Below are positions 1 through 8,429 of a stretch of DNA of 39,733 nt, piece by piece. The notes under the pieces were generated by a model. That model was not told the DNA's origin, ran no database searches, and saw nothing but the letters and a program-made list of their open reading frames with translations. A program made the position numbers and the translations under genes. Source of the DNA: a virus; IMG/VR virus record IMGVR_UViG_3300024264_000077, positions 1-39,733 of that record. The stretch is one strand, 5' to 3'. How positions within the stretch are numbered: position 1 is the first letter of the stretch; each line of letters opens with the position of its first letter.

Positions 1-1
1 A

Positions 2-325
2 ACCACAGGAACTCAAGGTACAACTGGTACACAAGGAACTACTGGTACACAAGGAACTACTGGTACACAAGGAGCTACAGGAACACAAGGAACTACTGGT
101 ACACAAGGAGCTACAGGAACACAAGGAGCTACAGGAACACAAGGAGCTACAGGAACACAAGGTACTAAAGGAACACAAGGAACCACAGGAACTACTGGTA
201 CACAAGGAACTACAGGAACTCAAGGAACTACAGGAACACAAGGAACTCAAGGAACTCAAGGAACTCAAGGAATTCAAGGAATTACAGGGACAGGTACACA
301 AGGGGCGCAAGGAACTACAGGAACT
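2..325 (+). repeat. Tandem 9/18-bp repeats coding collagen-like Gly-X-Y
   Basis: Near-identical units of the type GGAACTACTGGTACACAA and GGAGCTACAGGAACACAA are repeated head to tail. The period is 9 bp, often 18 bp, always a multiple of three, so gain or loss of units keeps the fibre frame. The units differ mainly at ACT/GCT and at third positions. Confidence 0.85.
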
Positions 326-898
326 AGTGGTTCTGGCAATGCAAAGTACGGAGTTCCACTTATGGCAACTAGTTATGAAATTGGCCGTAATGTTCTACCG
401 ACCAATAATAATTCATACATGGTTGGTAATAGTAATGGCTATACTTCAAAACAGTGGGCAGCATCAGCTGTTCATACTATAGTAGGAACAATAATACCAG
501 TTGATGCAATGAATTGTGGAATACCTTTAATTTATGATATCATTCAAGGTAGTGATAATATAAGGGTAAAATTTGTCTATCAAACTGCATACGTCGCCCA
601 AGAAGCTCCACAAATTATAATAAGACCTTATAAACATACATGTGGTAATTTAGATGGTGGGGGAAATATGATAATGGTAAGTTTAGGTTCTGAAAAGACC
701 CTTACATTAACTCCCAATGGTAATAAAAGTTGGTATGGCTGCGCTGATTTTACTTGGGCTGCTTCTGATCCGGTGAATGCTGCTGAAGATACAATTTTCT
801 TTGGGTGGAGATCTCCATCAACTCAGAGCGTTACATATACACGGGAAGGTTCAATTTCAATAAAATCGTGGCTCGAGGAAGGAAGTGAAGAGTCTTAG
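2..898 (+). CDS. Collagen-like fibre protein, 3' part (5' end outside window)
   Basis: The reading frame is open from the window edge to a TAG stop, giving 298 visible residues. About the first 108 are Gly-X-Y repeats, mostly GTQGTTGTQ and GATGTQ, the pattern of collagen-like triple helices in phage fibres. The frame then runs through a short linker ([11 protein letters not shown]) into a non-repetitive domain of roughly 180 residues rich in aromatic and beta-prone segments. An ATG at 362 could be mistaken for the start, but it lies inside this longer frame. I infer a trimeric shaft with a C-terminal head domain that binds a receptor or caps the trimer. I do not recognise the head domain. It could be a tail fibre or a head-decorating fibre, and the true start lies upstream of the window. 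Confidence 0.8.
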   Translation, partial: TTGTQGTTGTQGTTGTQGTTGTQGATGTQGTTGTQGATGTQGATGTQGATGTQGTKGTQGTTGTTGTQGTTGTQGTTGTQGTQGTQGTQGIQGITGTGTQGAQGTTGTSGSGNAKYGVPLMATSYEIGRNVLPTNNNSYMVGNSNGYTSKQWAASAVHTIVGTIIPVDAMNCGIPLIYDIIQGSDNIRVKFVYQTAYVAQEAPQIIIRPYKHTCGNLDGGGNMIMVSLGSEKTLTLTPNGNKSWYGCADFTWAASDPVNAAEDTIFFGWRSPSTQSVTYTREGSISIKSWLEEGSEES

Positions 899-936
899 CT
901 TAAACAATTTCTTTTTTCTTATTATAATAACTATAA

Positions 937-1440
937 ATGGATAATAGTATGGAAAATACAGAAGAAGTAAAACTTCAGTGGATTAAAGGTGATAAGTTTG
1001 GTAATGTAGAAATTGTTAATGGTACTGAAGATCAATGGACCACGTTTGAAAGTGGAGGCAGAATAGCAACAACTTTAATATCTGAATTTTTAGAACCTGT
1101 TATTGGTGATGCTTTAGATTTTAATCCACCTACACTAGCATTAACCGAAGCAGCTAAAGCCTATAAAGAAAAGGTACCACCACAAAAAGCTATTACATCT
1201 CCAGTAAGAATACTCTTTGATAAACAGAAAAAGAATGATAAAGTAAAACTGAATCTTTCATTTCCAATAGACGTTCCTAATAAAGCTATATATGAAATTA
1301 TTAGTTCTTCATTTGGTGCAGATGAAGTTAACGATGAATTAGAATCTTTTATTAAAGATCAAGTATCAGAAGACTTAATATTGGATAGTCTTTTTGATAG
1401 TATTAAAGAATTAATTAAAACAAGATATAAAATTGACTAA
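937..1440 (+). CDS. Hypothetical protein, 167 aa, upstream of baseplate genes
   Basis: An acidic 167-residue protein that I do not recognise. It has no clear signal peptide or membrane segment. The C-terminal third (DEVNDELESFIKDQVSEDLI) looks helical. The start at 937 follows TTATAATAACTATAA with no Shine-Dalgarno; a second ATG at 949 is a possible alternative. It sits alone between the fibre gene and a cluster of small overlapping genes that precede the baseplate hub. A structural-assembly or chaperone role is conceivable from position only. Confidence 0.7.
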   Translation: MDNSMENTEEVKLQWIKGDKFGNVEIVNGTEDQWTTFESGGRIATTLISEFLEPVIGDALDFNPPTLALTEAAKAYKEKVPPQKAITSPVRILFDKQKKNDKVKLNLSFPIDVPNKAIYEIISSSFGADEVNDELESFIKDQVSEDLILDSLFDSIKELIKTRYKID

Positions 1441-1454
1441 GCAATTTAAACTAT

Positions 1455-1463
1455 AATATATAA
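1455..1463 (+). promoter_or_regulatory. Candidate late promoter AATATATAA
   Basis: The 9-mer AATATATAA followed by TAAAA lies in a short gap, 13 bases before the start at 1477. The same motif precedes several other gene groups in this window. It resembles the T4 late promoter TATAAATA in composition and in having no obvious -35 element. An A+T-rich translation signal is the alternative. Confidence 0.45.
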
Positions 1464-1476
1464 TAAAATCAATCAT

Positions 1477-1851
1477 ATGACACAAGCACCAAACAGAAGA
1501 CAGAGAAGATTAGCAATGAAGTATCAAGGGCTTCTTAAAGCAAAAAGTAAATTACCATTTCATAAGTGGATGGAAATCACCAAAGAGAATATAGAAAGAG
1601 GAAAAGAATTGCATGCTGCTAATACTGATGCGGTTGAAAAATCTATAGCAGAAAGATTAGAAAGTATTGAAGAAAGACAAATAGTTGCATGGCGAGAAGT
1701 TGGCTATAATGAAAACGAGATTAAATTACTAAGAGAAGCTAATGCAATATTAATGGTTAGAGATAAAGATACTTGGCAGTCTGATAAAAAAGACGCTAGA
1801 AAAATGATGAGAGAGGCTAGAGAATCTTTAAATAAAAGACTTAATGATTAA
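1477..1851 (+). CDS. Small basic helical protein, 124 aa, unknown
   Basis: Strongly charged, predicted helical throughout and lacking membrane segments. The N-terminus is basic (NRRQRRLAMKYQ), and the C-terminus carries Lys/Arg/Glu-rich helices (KKDARKMMREARESLNKRL). It is the first gene of a tightly coupled group, and its end overlaps the next start by 8 bases. Size, charge and place upstream of hub genes would suit a baseplate assembly chaperone of the T4 gp26/gp51 kind. No family signature supports this directly, so the function is open. Confidence 0.72.
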   Translation: MTQAPNRRQRRLAMKYQGLLKAKSKLPFHKWMEITKENIERGKELHAANTDAVEKSIAERLESIEERQIVAWREVGYNENEIKLLREANAILMVRDKDTWQSDKKDARKMMREARESLNKRLND

Positions 1852-2173
1852 AATTGTTTTAGAGCCTGCAAGAAATGGTGTTATCAAAAGAGTGATTGAT
1901 GATAATCACGGGGGAGGAAAAGAACAATGGACTTCAACTGATGTTTTTGAATATAGTGATGATAATAGAAACAAATATCAATATATAATGAAATTCTTTT
2001 TTGAGCTATGCGAAGACTTAGGTTTAGAATGTGGTAACAAATTTGAAAAAGACGTATTAAGAATTAAGACAGAGTGGGGAACTCACTACGAACCTAATGA
2101 GAAGGACGTAGAAAGCAAAATAAAAGAACTCCAAGCGGAGATCGATTTATTAACTGAATGGAAACAAGCATAG
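1844..2173 (+). CDS. Hypothetical protein, 109 aa
   Basis: Unrecognised. The start overlaps the previous stop by 8 bases and its own end overlaps the next gene by 16 bases, so translation is probably coupled. The N-terminal half has short beta-like segments (IKIVLEPARNGVIKRVIDD) and the C-terminus is a charged helix (KDVESKIKELQAEIDLLTEW). It contains three cysteines or fewer and no membrane segment. Context suggests a small accessory protein of the baseplate module. Confidence 0.7.
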   Translation: MIKIVLEPARNGVIKRVIDDNHGGGKEQWTSTDVFEYSDDNRNKYQYIMKFFFELCEDLGLECGNKFEKDVLRIKTEWGTHYEPNEKDVESKIKELQAEIDLLTEWKQA

Positions 2174-2547
2174 AATTTAATTTTATATACTCAAAAGATG
2201 CCATAAAGGTTAAATCTTACTTAGGTAGTGTACCAAGAAACATTGAGTGCATTAATTATATGGATATTTTTAATAAGTTAACTAAAAATGACTTTTATCA
2301 ATTTGAGCCATCTGATGCAGTAGTATCTTCTTACTTAATGAAACAATTACAAACGGTATTAGATAGGACTACGACTACATCTATATTTTATGTTCTAGGT
2401 AATCTTGATGAACATACTGTTAAAGGTATTAAAACATACGTAGAATCTTTAACCACTAAAGAAATTAAATATAACATATATCATTCACCTGACATAAACG
2501 TAAACGGTAGCGCTAAGCTATTTGAAAATGTTGTGGAATTTGAATGA
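2158..2547 (+). CDS. Hypothetical protein, 129 aa
   Basis: Unrecognised soluble protein with alternating beta-like and helical stretches (TSIFYVLGNLDEHTVKGIK), which suggests a small alpha/beta fold. Its start lies inside the preceding gene (16-base overlap) and its TGA stop overlaps the next ATG as ATGA. This four-gene overlapping set reads as a single translationally coupled block before the hub genes. Confidence 0.68.
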   Translation: METSIEFNFIYSKDAIKVKSYLGSVPRNIECINYMDIFNKLTKNDFYQFEPSDAVVSSYLMKQLQTVLDRTTTTSIFYVLGNLDEHTVKGIKTYVESLTTKEIKYNIYHSPDINVNGSAKLFENVVEFE

Positions 2548-3107
2548 AAGCACATAGAATATTTACTAAAGGCCAAACTGTTTATTGTTTGCTATCTTCA
2601 TTTAGTAAGCCTAATGTTTTGTTGCCTATAAAAGGTTTAATAGTTGATACTCAATGGGATCCTGTTAATCCTTTATACCAAATTCGTATTATTAAAATGT
2701 ATGATAATATGAAGTACCTTAAGTCTCATTTTTTTGATATGAATTTTAAATATGAGTTTAATAATAGAGCTAGAAAAATGCCTATTAAAAAGGAAGACTT
2801 TAAAAATGTAAAATCATTAGAAGATAGATTTGACGAAAGCGATAGAGAACGATTATATGTAATAGTAGAATCAGTTATGTGTAAGAAGACAAAAAATGAT
2901 TTACAAGGTTTATTTGAAAAGGTACAGTTTTATATAATATCAAAAAACCTAAAAGAAGTACGGGACATATCATCAAGGCCTTTTTTTAAAGGTTCTCTTT
3001 CAACTGATAGTTCATATGAGTTTAATGCTAGGTTTAAAAAGGGTTGGGCTGATAAGTTTAAAAAAGGAGATATTGACATTGATAAGTATCTCAACAGCTT
3101 AGGCTGA
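2544..3107 (+). CDS. Hypothetical protein, 187 aa
   Basis: Last member of the overlapping group, starting through an ATGA overlap. The N-terminus (KGQTVYCLLSSFSKPNVLLP) looks like a small beta-barrel segment with hydrophobic strands. The C-terminal half is basic and helical (ARFKKGWADKFKKGDIDIDK). I do not recognise a family. A candidate late promoter lies in its tail and the gap after it, so the block appears to end here. Confidence 0.7.
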   Translation: MKAHRIFTKGQTVYCLLSSFSKPNVLLPIKGLIVDTQWDPVNPLYQIRIIKMYDNMKYLKSHFFDMNFKYEFNNRARKMPIKKEDFKNVKSLEDRFDESDRERLYVIVESVMCKKTKNDLQGLFEKVQFYIISKNLKEVRDISSRPFFKGSLSTDSSYEFNARFKKGWADKFKKGDIDIDKYLNSLG

Positions 3108-3115
3108 ATATATAC
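3107..3115 (+). promoter_or_regulatory. Candidate late promoter, variant AATATATAC
   Basis: One mismatch from the recurring AATATATAA. It directly follows the stop codon of the preceding gene and lies 18 bases before the start of the 597-residue structural gene at 3134. Confidence 0.35.
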
Positions 3116-3133
3116 TAAAAATAGACTCTCTAT

Positions 3134-4927
3134 ATGCCATTCAATGATACAATAGGAAAACTTAACGATGCACTATTTCCAACTAACCCGAGTAAAGAAA
3201 CCGCTAACAGATTAGGTGTATTTGGTGGTGAATCATTTGGGTTTGCTCATGGTGTAGATACCATGTTTGCAAAAAACTTTTATGTAGACAAAGCAGTCGC
3301 AGATGAATTTGGTGTTGCAGTTGGAATGACTGCCCCAATACCTAGATCTATTTTTAATAAATATGCTCTATTTAATTTTAGAGGATTATATGGTGGTCTA
3401 ACTGGAGGAGAAGTTTTTAATGACTTTCATGATAAACCTAATAATCCAACAATGGGTGGTGATGCCTCTAGGAATGTTTCTATTGCTAAACTTATAGAAT
3501 ACTTTAATACTAATTACCCTAGGATCGGTTATAGTGCACAAGACTTCTTGTATTGTAAATATTATAAACAAATTCCTGTTAATCATCTTATTACATTAAG
3601 AAGGTTCCCAACACCAGTAAACGATAATATTTTTGATTTGACTGCATCACCTGGATCAAAAGATCCTAAGGCCCCAGCACCAAAAGAGTCAGTTGATGCT
3701 ACACAAACAGCAGGTGTTACCGCAGTAACTTATATGGGTGAAAAGACAGGTAACAAATTAGATGATATATTAACAATGTCTTATGGGTTAAATTATAAGG
3801 AAGTTAAATCTGAAATGGAAGATATTAGCAGCGGTGACGGTGGTTATACATCACAACCTTTTTATTCTAAAATGAATGGTGTAGGTAGAGCAGGATTTGA
3901 TGCAATGAAAGGTATCAGTTCAAGACAAAAGTTTGCTGCACAAAATATGTCAACTGGTGATAAGCTAGGTACAACTTATGCTAATTTTGTAATAGGACCT
4001 GTTAATGTTATTGATACTACTAATGTAAGAGATCGCGGTATGAAATTTTCAAATGACTTAAAACTTAATTTTGAATATGAACTTAAATCTCTTAGTTATG
4101 TTAATCCTAAAATTGCGATGATTGACATTATTAGTAATATGTTAACTATGACTTATAATAATGGTCAGTTCTTCGGTGGTGGTCAAAGATATTATGGTGG
4201 AGCTGGAGCTGTTGCTAGTCAATTCGGAGATATTAATAAATTAAAACAAGGAGACTTTAGTGGATATATTGGAAGTGTAGTTACTGATGTTGAAACTGGT
4301 TTTAAGAATGTATTTGGTGGAGGAACTGGGGAGTTTAATTTAGAAAACGGTATTGAAGGTTTACTTAAAGTTGGTAAGACTATGTTAGGTAATATGTTAG
4401 GTGGATTTTTAAGTGATAATGTTGGGGCAGTATCAGGTACACAGGCATCTAAAGCTTTAATAAGTGGTGAACCGACTGGTGATTGGCATGTAACCGTTGG
4501 TAACCCATTAAATCCAATTGTTACTATGGGTAATATGTATTGTGATAATTCAACAATGACACTAGGACATGGTTTAGGTTATGATGATTTTCCTATGGAG
4601 GTTAAATTTGAAATTGATCTCAAGCATGGTAAACCTAGAGATAAAGGGGATATAGAAAATATGTTTAATGCAGGTCGTGGTAGAATTTATGCATCTGCTC
4701 AAGGTGAAGAAGATATTTTAAATTTAGCTGGAGCTGACGTTGCTACTTATGGCTCTGTTAAGGCAGGTAATTATACAAAAGGCTTATCCCCAACGCAAGG
4801 TACACCAACGTCAGATGTTAAAAACGAAAAGATAAGTAACGTGAAGAAACAATCAAATGCAAATATATTTACTGATGATGATGCGGCATATGTCTCTAAT
4901 GCAGTAAGTATGTTTATTGATTCATAA
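3134..4927 (+). CDS. Baseplate/tail-tube structural protein, gp48-like (tentative), 597 aa
   Basis: First gene of the central baseplate run. The C-terminal section (about residues 450-520) reads GNPLNPIVTMGNMYCDN, then DDFPMEVKFEIDLKHGKPRD. This layout resembles the last strands and helix of T4 gp48, the tube-cap protein, where a Pro-rich turn precedes a final ITM/KFEI-like strand. A Gly/hydrophobic stretch (about 405-440, GLLKVGKTMLGNMLGGFL) separates it from the N-terminal domain. At 597 residues it is much longer than T4 gp48 (364). I infer a protein at the tube-baseplate junction. The gp48 link is a pattern resemblance only; hub-associated structural protein is the safe call. The neighbour downstream is the gp53-like LysM gene. 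Confidence 0.7.
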   Translation: MPFNDTIGKLNDALFPTNPSKETANRLGVFGGESFGFAHGVDTMFAKNFYVDKAVADEFGVAVGMTAPIPRSIFNKYALFNFRGLYGGLTGGEVFNDFHDKPNNPTMGGDASRNVSIAKLIEYFNTNYPRIGYSAQDFLYCKYYKQIPVNHLITLRRFPTPVNDNIFDLTASPGSKDPKAPAPKESVDATQTAGVTAVTYMGEKTGNKLDDILTMSYGLNYKEVKSEMEDISSGDGGYTSQPFYSKMNGVGRAGFDAMKGISSRQKFAAQNMSTGDKLGTTYANFVIGPVNVIDTTNVRDRGMKFSNDLKLNFEYELKSLSYVNPKIAMIDIISNMLTMTYNNGQFFGGGQRYYGGAGAVASQFGDINKLKQGDFSGYIGSVVTDVETGFKNVFGGGTGEFNLENGIEGLLKVGKTMLGNMLGGFLSDNVGAVSGTQASKALISGEPTGDWHVTVGNPLNPIVTMGNMYCDNSTMTLGHGLGYDDFPMEVKFEIDLKHGKPRDKGDIENMFNAGRGRIYASAQGEEDILNLAGADVATYGSVKAGNYTKGLSPTQGTPTSDVKNEKISNVKKQSNANIFTDDDAAYVSNAVSMFIDS

Positions 4928-4941
4928 TATAACAATAAGAT

Positions 4942-5484
4942 ATGAATGTAAAATCATTAACATTAAAGAATAGATTAATTATTGATAAAACCGGGGAAGG
5001 TTATTGGGATCTTACTGCACCTTCATTTATCTATGACTCGGATTTAGGAGTTAAGGCATTACATTATGTTATGCAAGATCAAGTTGGGCGCATCGATAAA
5101 ATATCATATAAATATTTTGGGAGTGGCGAGTTTATAGATGCTATTTGTGTTGTTAACAATATCTTTAATCCATTTAGCGTTAATGAAGGTGATATTTTAG
5201 TTATACCTAATTTATCTAGAAAAGACCTAGTTTATAAAAGGCCTAATCCTGCAACAAGACCTAATGATGTACAAGAAGCATATGTAGATACTGGAAGACA
5301 AAGTGAAAAAGATCAATCAAGAATTCAAAGACTAATTGAAAAAGCTAAAACTAAAGAGGCTGGTGTAAAACAACCAATGCCTCCTAATATGTTACAACCA
5401 GGACAAGAATCTAAAACATACGGTGGTGGTAAAATACAATTAGGAACTAACTTACCAAGTAGAAATACTAAACAATCAAATTAA
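4942..5484 (+). CDS. Baseplate wedge protein with LysM domain, gp53-like
   Basis: A 180-residue protein with a LysM-type fold at about residues 34-90: HYVMQDQVGRIDKISYKYFG, then AICVVNNIFNPFSVNEGDIL ending in VIPN. LysM-containing wedge proteins of this size (T4 gp53 is 196 residues) join wedges to the hub in contractile baseplates. The C-terminal 90 residues are Pro/Gln/Lys-rich and probably extended. It is followed with a 1-base gap by the hub gene. In a phage this LysM more likely serves protein contacts than peptidoglycan binding. Confidence is good because fold, length and neighbours agree. Confidence 0.8.
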   Translation: MNVKSLTLKNRLIIDKTGEGYWDLTAPSFIYDSDLGVKALHYVMQDQVGRIDKISYKYFGSGEFIDAICVVNNIFNPFSVNEGDILVIPNLSRKDLVYKRPNPATRPNDVQEAYVDTGRQSEKDQSRIQRLIEKAKTKEAGVKQPMPPNMLQPGQESKTYGGGKIQLGTNLPSRNTKQSN

Positions 5485-5485
5485 T

Positions 5486-6982
5486 ATGTCAGCAGTAGAA
5501 AGAAATATATTGACAGTAGTAGAACCGACTATTGAACTTGATGAGTTAGAAATAACCGATGTCGAGAGCGGTACTGAAAATTCAGATGGCGATACTATGA
5601 AAGAAAAACCTAGTAAGTTTTCTACTATGATACCTCTTATTAGGATTAATTCTTATGAAGTACAAGGTGATAAGTTAGAAACATTTGAGCTTAAGTGTAT
5701 TGGGTTTTATCCTACTTGTAAATTTTCTTTTTATGATAGGGATGGTATGTTCACTGCTAGATTTTTTCCAAAAGATGGAGATATTATTCAATTGTATATT
5801 AGATCCCAGGGTGATGAAACTACCTTTAAGCCTATAAGAATTGATTTTACAGTAGAAAAGATAACACCATTAGGTGGGGGTGGTGCTACTAATACAGCAT
5901 CACAAATTATGGTCGATGGTAGAATGCATGTACCTAATTTGTTTACAGAAAAGGTTCAATTTCAAGATAACACTAGTTGGAATTCTTTACTATCTATTGC
6001 CGAAGAATTAAAATTAGGCTATGCATCTAATGTTGAAGATACAACAGATCAACAGATATGGACAAACCCATATGATACTGCTCAAAAATTTATAGAAGAT
6101 ATAACAGCAAACTCATACTTAAATGATGAATCATTTTTTACTGCTTATATTGATCCTTATTATTATTTAACCTTTGTTGATGCTAATAAGTTTTTTGGCA
6201 TGGAAGATGATCTAGAAGTTAGTCAAATGTTTCAGCAAAATGCATTGGATACAATGGGAAGTGGTGACACTGAAGATAGTGAAGGTACCTTTCCTAATAT
6301 GATAAGTAATGGATTAGAGTTACAGGGTACTGCTAGATACATATCTAAATATCAGCAAGTTAATAATAGTGGAAGGATTAGCAAAAATAATGGATACAAA
6401 AGATATACACAATACTGGGATTTAAATGCAAAAGAATTTATAAGTGAATTTGTAGATCCTATAACTAGTGATACACCAGGTATGATACCGGTTACTAAAG
6501 GTAGGACTATTGGTGGCGAGGTAGAAGGCCCTGTTAATGATCAAGTTAAATTTAAATTTTTAGGTACACAAGGTGATAATGTTCATGAGAATTATTATTA
6601 TGCATCTATACAGAATTTTCAAAACCTTGCGGAGATTAATAAATTAGGTATGACTGTTGAATTAGATACAGTTAATCCGGCTATATTAAGGTATAGTAGA
6701 ATTTATTGTCATATGATGGAAACTGCACAAATGGTAAAAGGTACTTTAACCGCACCGGAAAACGATGAGAATGCACCTAATGATTCGCAAAGAAGAGCCG
6801 ATACTCCGGATAATGCAGGTAGCGATGTTGATAATCAATTTGGTGTGATCAATGAATATCTTTCTGGTTTTTATGTAATAACAGGTATTGAATATTTTAT
6901 GACAAGTGGGCCACAAGCAGGTGGAGCAGGTTTAAGACAGAGATTACATTTACGTAGAAGAGAAGTAACTCCTTCTACATAA
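5486..6982 (+). CDS. Baseplate hub protein, gp27/gpD-like
   Basis: A 498-residue protein with the layout of the contractile-tail hub family (T4 gp27, P2 gpD). An N-terminal beta-domain has strands such as LETFELKCIGFYPTCKFSFY and a GDIIQLYIRS turn. A middle section (NPYDTAQKFIEDITANSYLN, then AYIDPYYYLTFVDANKFF) matches the typical hub passage where a joint-loading domain meets the first barrel. The C-terminus (INEYLSGFYVITGIEYFMTS, then basic RLHLRRREV) resembles the final strands of such hubs. Three copies would form the torus that carries the spike encoded at 8430. The N-terminal 40 residues are acidic and low complexity. Confidence 0.8.
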   Translation: MSAVERNILTVVEPTIELDELEITDVESGTENSDGDTMKEKPSKFSTMIPLIRINSYEVQGDKLETFELKCIGFYPTCKFSFYDRDGMFTARFFPKDGDIIQLYIRSQGDETTFKPIRIDFTVEKITPLGGGGATNTASQIMVDGRMHVPNLFTEKVQFQDNTSWNSLLSIAEELKLGYASNVEDTTDQQIWTNPYDTAQKFIEDITANSYLNDESFFTAYIDPYYYLTFVDANKFFGMEDDLEVSQMFQQNALDTMGSGDTEDSEGTFPNMISNGLELQGTARYISKYQQVNNSGRISKNNGYKRYTQYWDLNAKEFISEFVDPITSDTPGMIPVTKGRTIGGEVEGPVNDQVKFKFLGTQGDNVHENYYYASIQNFQNLAEINKLGMTVELDTVNPAILRYSRIYCHMMETAQMVKGTLTAPENDENAPNDSQRRADTPDNAGSDVDNQFGVINEYLSGFYVITGIEYFMTSGPQAGGAGLRQRLHLRRREVTPST

Positions 6983-7010
6983 AGAATAAATAAAAAAAAT
7001 AAAATTATAA

Positions 7011-8426
7011 ATGCCAATATCAGAACTCTTTAATGCAGTACCGTCGGATGAAGTAACAGGCTTACTTGGTAATTTACAAAAATCATTTCCTAATAGTTAT
7101 GATATGGCTAAGACGTTTGTGCAGACTTCATCATCGGCTGCAGGTGGTGGTAATGGGGTTACTAGTTTAGATGATCCTACTTACTTAGGGTTTAATATTT
7201 ACTTTGATAGAATGAGCCCTTTGTTTGAAGGTGCAATGGAGGGCAGTCCTGCAATTCCTGCTAGTGATGATCCTTTTGCATTAGAAGGTGGTGGCGCAGG
7301 TGAAGTAGGTTCACATCCAGCTGGGGAATCAGCTGTTGGGTATTTAAATAATTTAGGTGAAGTTACTAGAGCCACTTATCTGAAGGCATTCTGCCAAGGA
7401 TTAAAAGAAATAGAATCTAAAAGATCTTATTACTTTCAAACCATAGAAGGGTTACAAGAAGCTTTTAATAAAACTGTTAACATGACACCTTTTGGTGGAT
7501 CGGCAGATGGTGAAGGAATTACTGTTGGTTTATTAGAGGCAATAGATTTAAAAATGTCTGCTTTATTTAATCTTTATAAAGCTGCATGTTATGATGTTAA
7601 ATACAGAAGAAATCTTATACCTATTAATTTAATGTATTTCACAGTTCGAGTTGAGGTAGTTGAAGTTAGGAGATTTAAACAGGTTAGGAATTTTATAAAT
7701 GCTCTTAATCCTTTATCACCAGAACCAGAGCTTAGTAAATTTGTTAATGAAAACTTTTCAAAGATAACCTTTAGATTTGACGAATGTACATGGGATGCTA
7801 CTGCTAGTGGACAAGTATTTGCAAATGTTACGAATGTACAAGGGCAGGGTACTATGGCTACCTCATCTATGAAATGGTCATACGGAAGAGTTGAGATAGA
7901 ATCTCAATTCGCTGGTTATGATTCAGCTTTAGTAGATTCAGCACCTAAACAACCAAAAACTTATGGAGACTTAGCAAAAGGTGCAGGTAAAAAATTATTA
8001 GACAAGGCTATACAAGGAGCAGAGAATCTTGTGCAGAGAAAAGCATTAAGTTTTGTTCAAGGTTTAAAATTTGGTAATGTATATGGTTTAGGAAATCAAA
8101 TTTTAAATACTATTAAAAATCCACAAGGCTTATTAAGTACTTTACAAGGTGCATTAGTACAAGAAGAAACTACACCAGGATTTACTAATCAGATAGGCAC
8201 TAATATATATGAAGGTGAAATTGCTCCAGGTGGTAGTACACAAACACTAGAGGTTAATAGGATTTTACCTGAAGGTGGAGACCGACCTCCATTAACACAG
8301 ACTAATGTATTTACTGCCGCACCATCAGGACCACCTCCATTAGAACCTAGCAATTTGTTTGAAGGTGATATTCCACCAGGCGGTAGTACGCAAAGTATAG
8401 AAAGTAGTAATATATTTGAAGATTAA
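7011..8426 (+). CDS. Baseplate hub/tube-type structural protein, 471 aa
   Basis: It lies between the hub and the spike genes. Residues about 120-240 are helical (ATYLKAFCQGLKEIESKRSY and SALFNLYKAACYDVKYRR), followed by a beta-rich section (NLMYFTVRVEVVEVRRFKQV; KITFRFDECTWDATASGQ) that recalls tail-tube or tube-initiator folds. The last 75 residues contain a repeated sequence: EGEIAPGGSTQTLE and EGDIPPGGSTQSIE, with Pro-rich linkers. I infer a component of the baseplate core, perhaps equivalent to T4 gp54 or gp29 in position, but there is no decisive motif. The A-rich leader AATAAAAAAAATAAAATT precedes the ATG. Confidence 0.7.
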   Translation: MPISELFNAVPSDEVTGLLGNLQKSFPNSYDMAKTFVQTSSSAAGGGNGVTSLDDPTYLGFNIYFDRMSPLFEGAMEGSPAIPASDDPFALEGGGAGEVGSHPAGESAVGYLNNLGEVTRATYLKAFCQGLKEIESKRSYYFQTIEGLQEAFNKTVNMTPFGGSADGEGITVGLLEAIDLKMSALFNLYKAACYDVKYRRNLIPINLMYFTVRVEVVEVRRFKQVRNFINALNPLSPEPELSKFVNENFSKITFRFDECTWDATASGQVFANVTNVQGQGTMATSSMKWSYGRVEIESQFAGYDSALVDSAPKQPKTYGDLAKGAGKKLLDKAIQGAENLVQRKALSFVQGLKFGNVYGLGNQILNTIKNPQGLLSTLQGALVQEETTPGFTNQIGTNIYEGEIAPGGSTQTLEVNRILPEGGDRPPLTQTNVFTAAPSGPPPLEPSNLFEGDIPPGGSTQSIESSNIFED

Positions 8427-8429
8427 TAA

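Noticed and set aside
2-325. Possible CRISPR-like or minisatellite array
   Set aside because: No unique spacers; the unit is a multiple of three and codes Gly-X-Y in the frame of the downstream domain.
362-898. Separate gene starting at the ATG at 362
   Set aside because: The frame is open upstream to the window edge and carries in-frame collagen repeats, so this ATG is internal.
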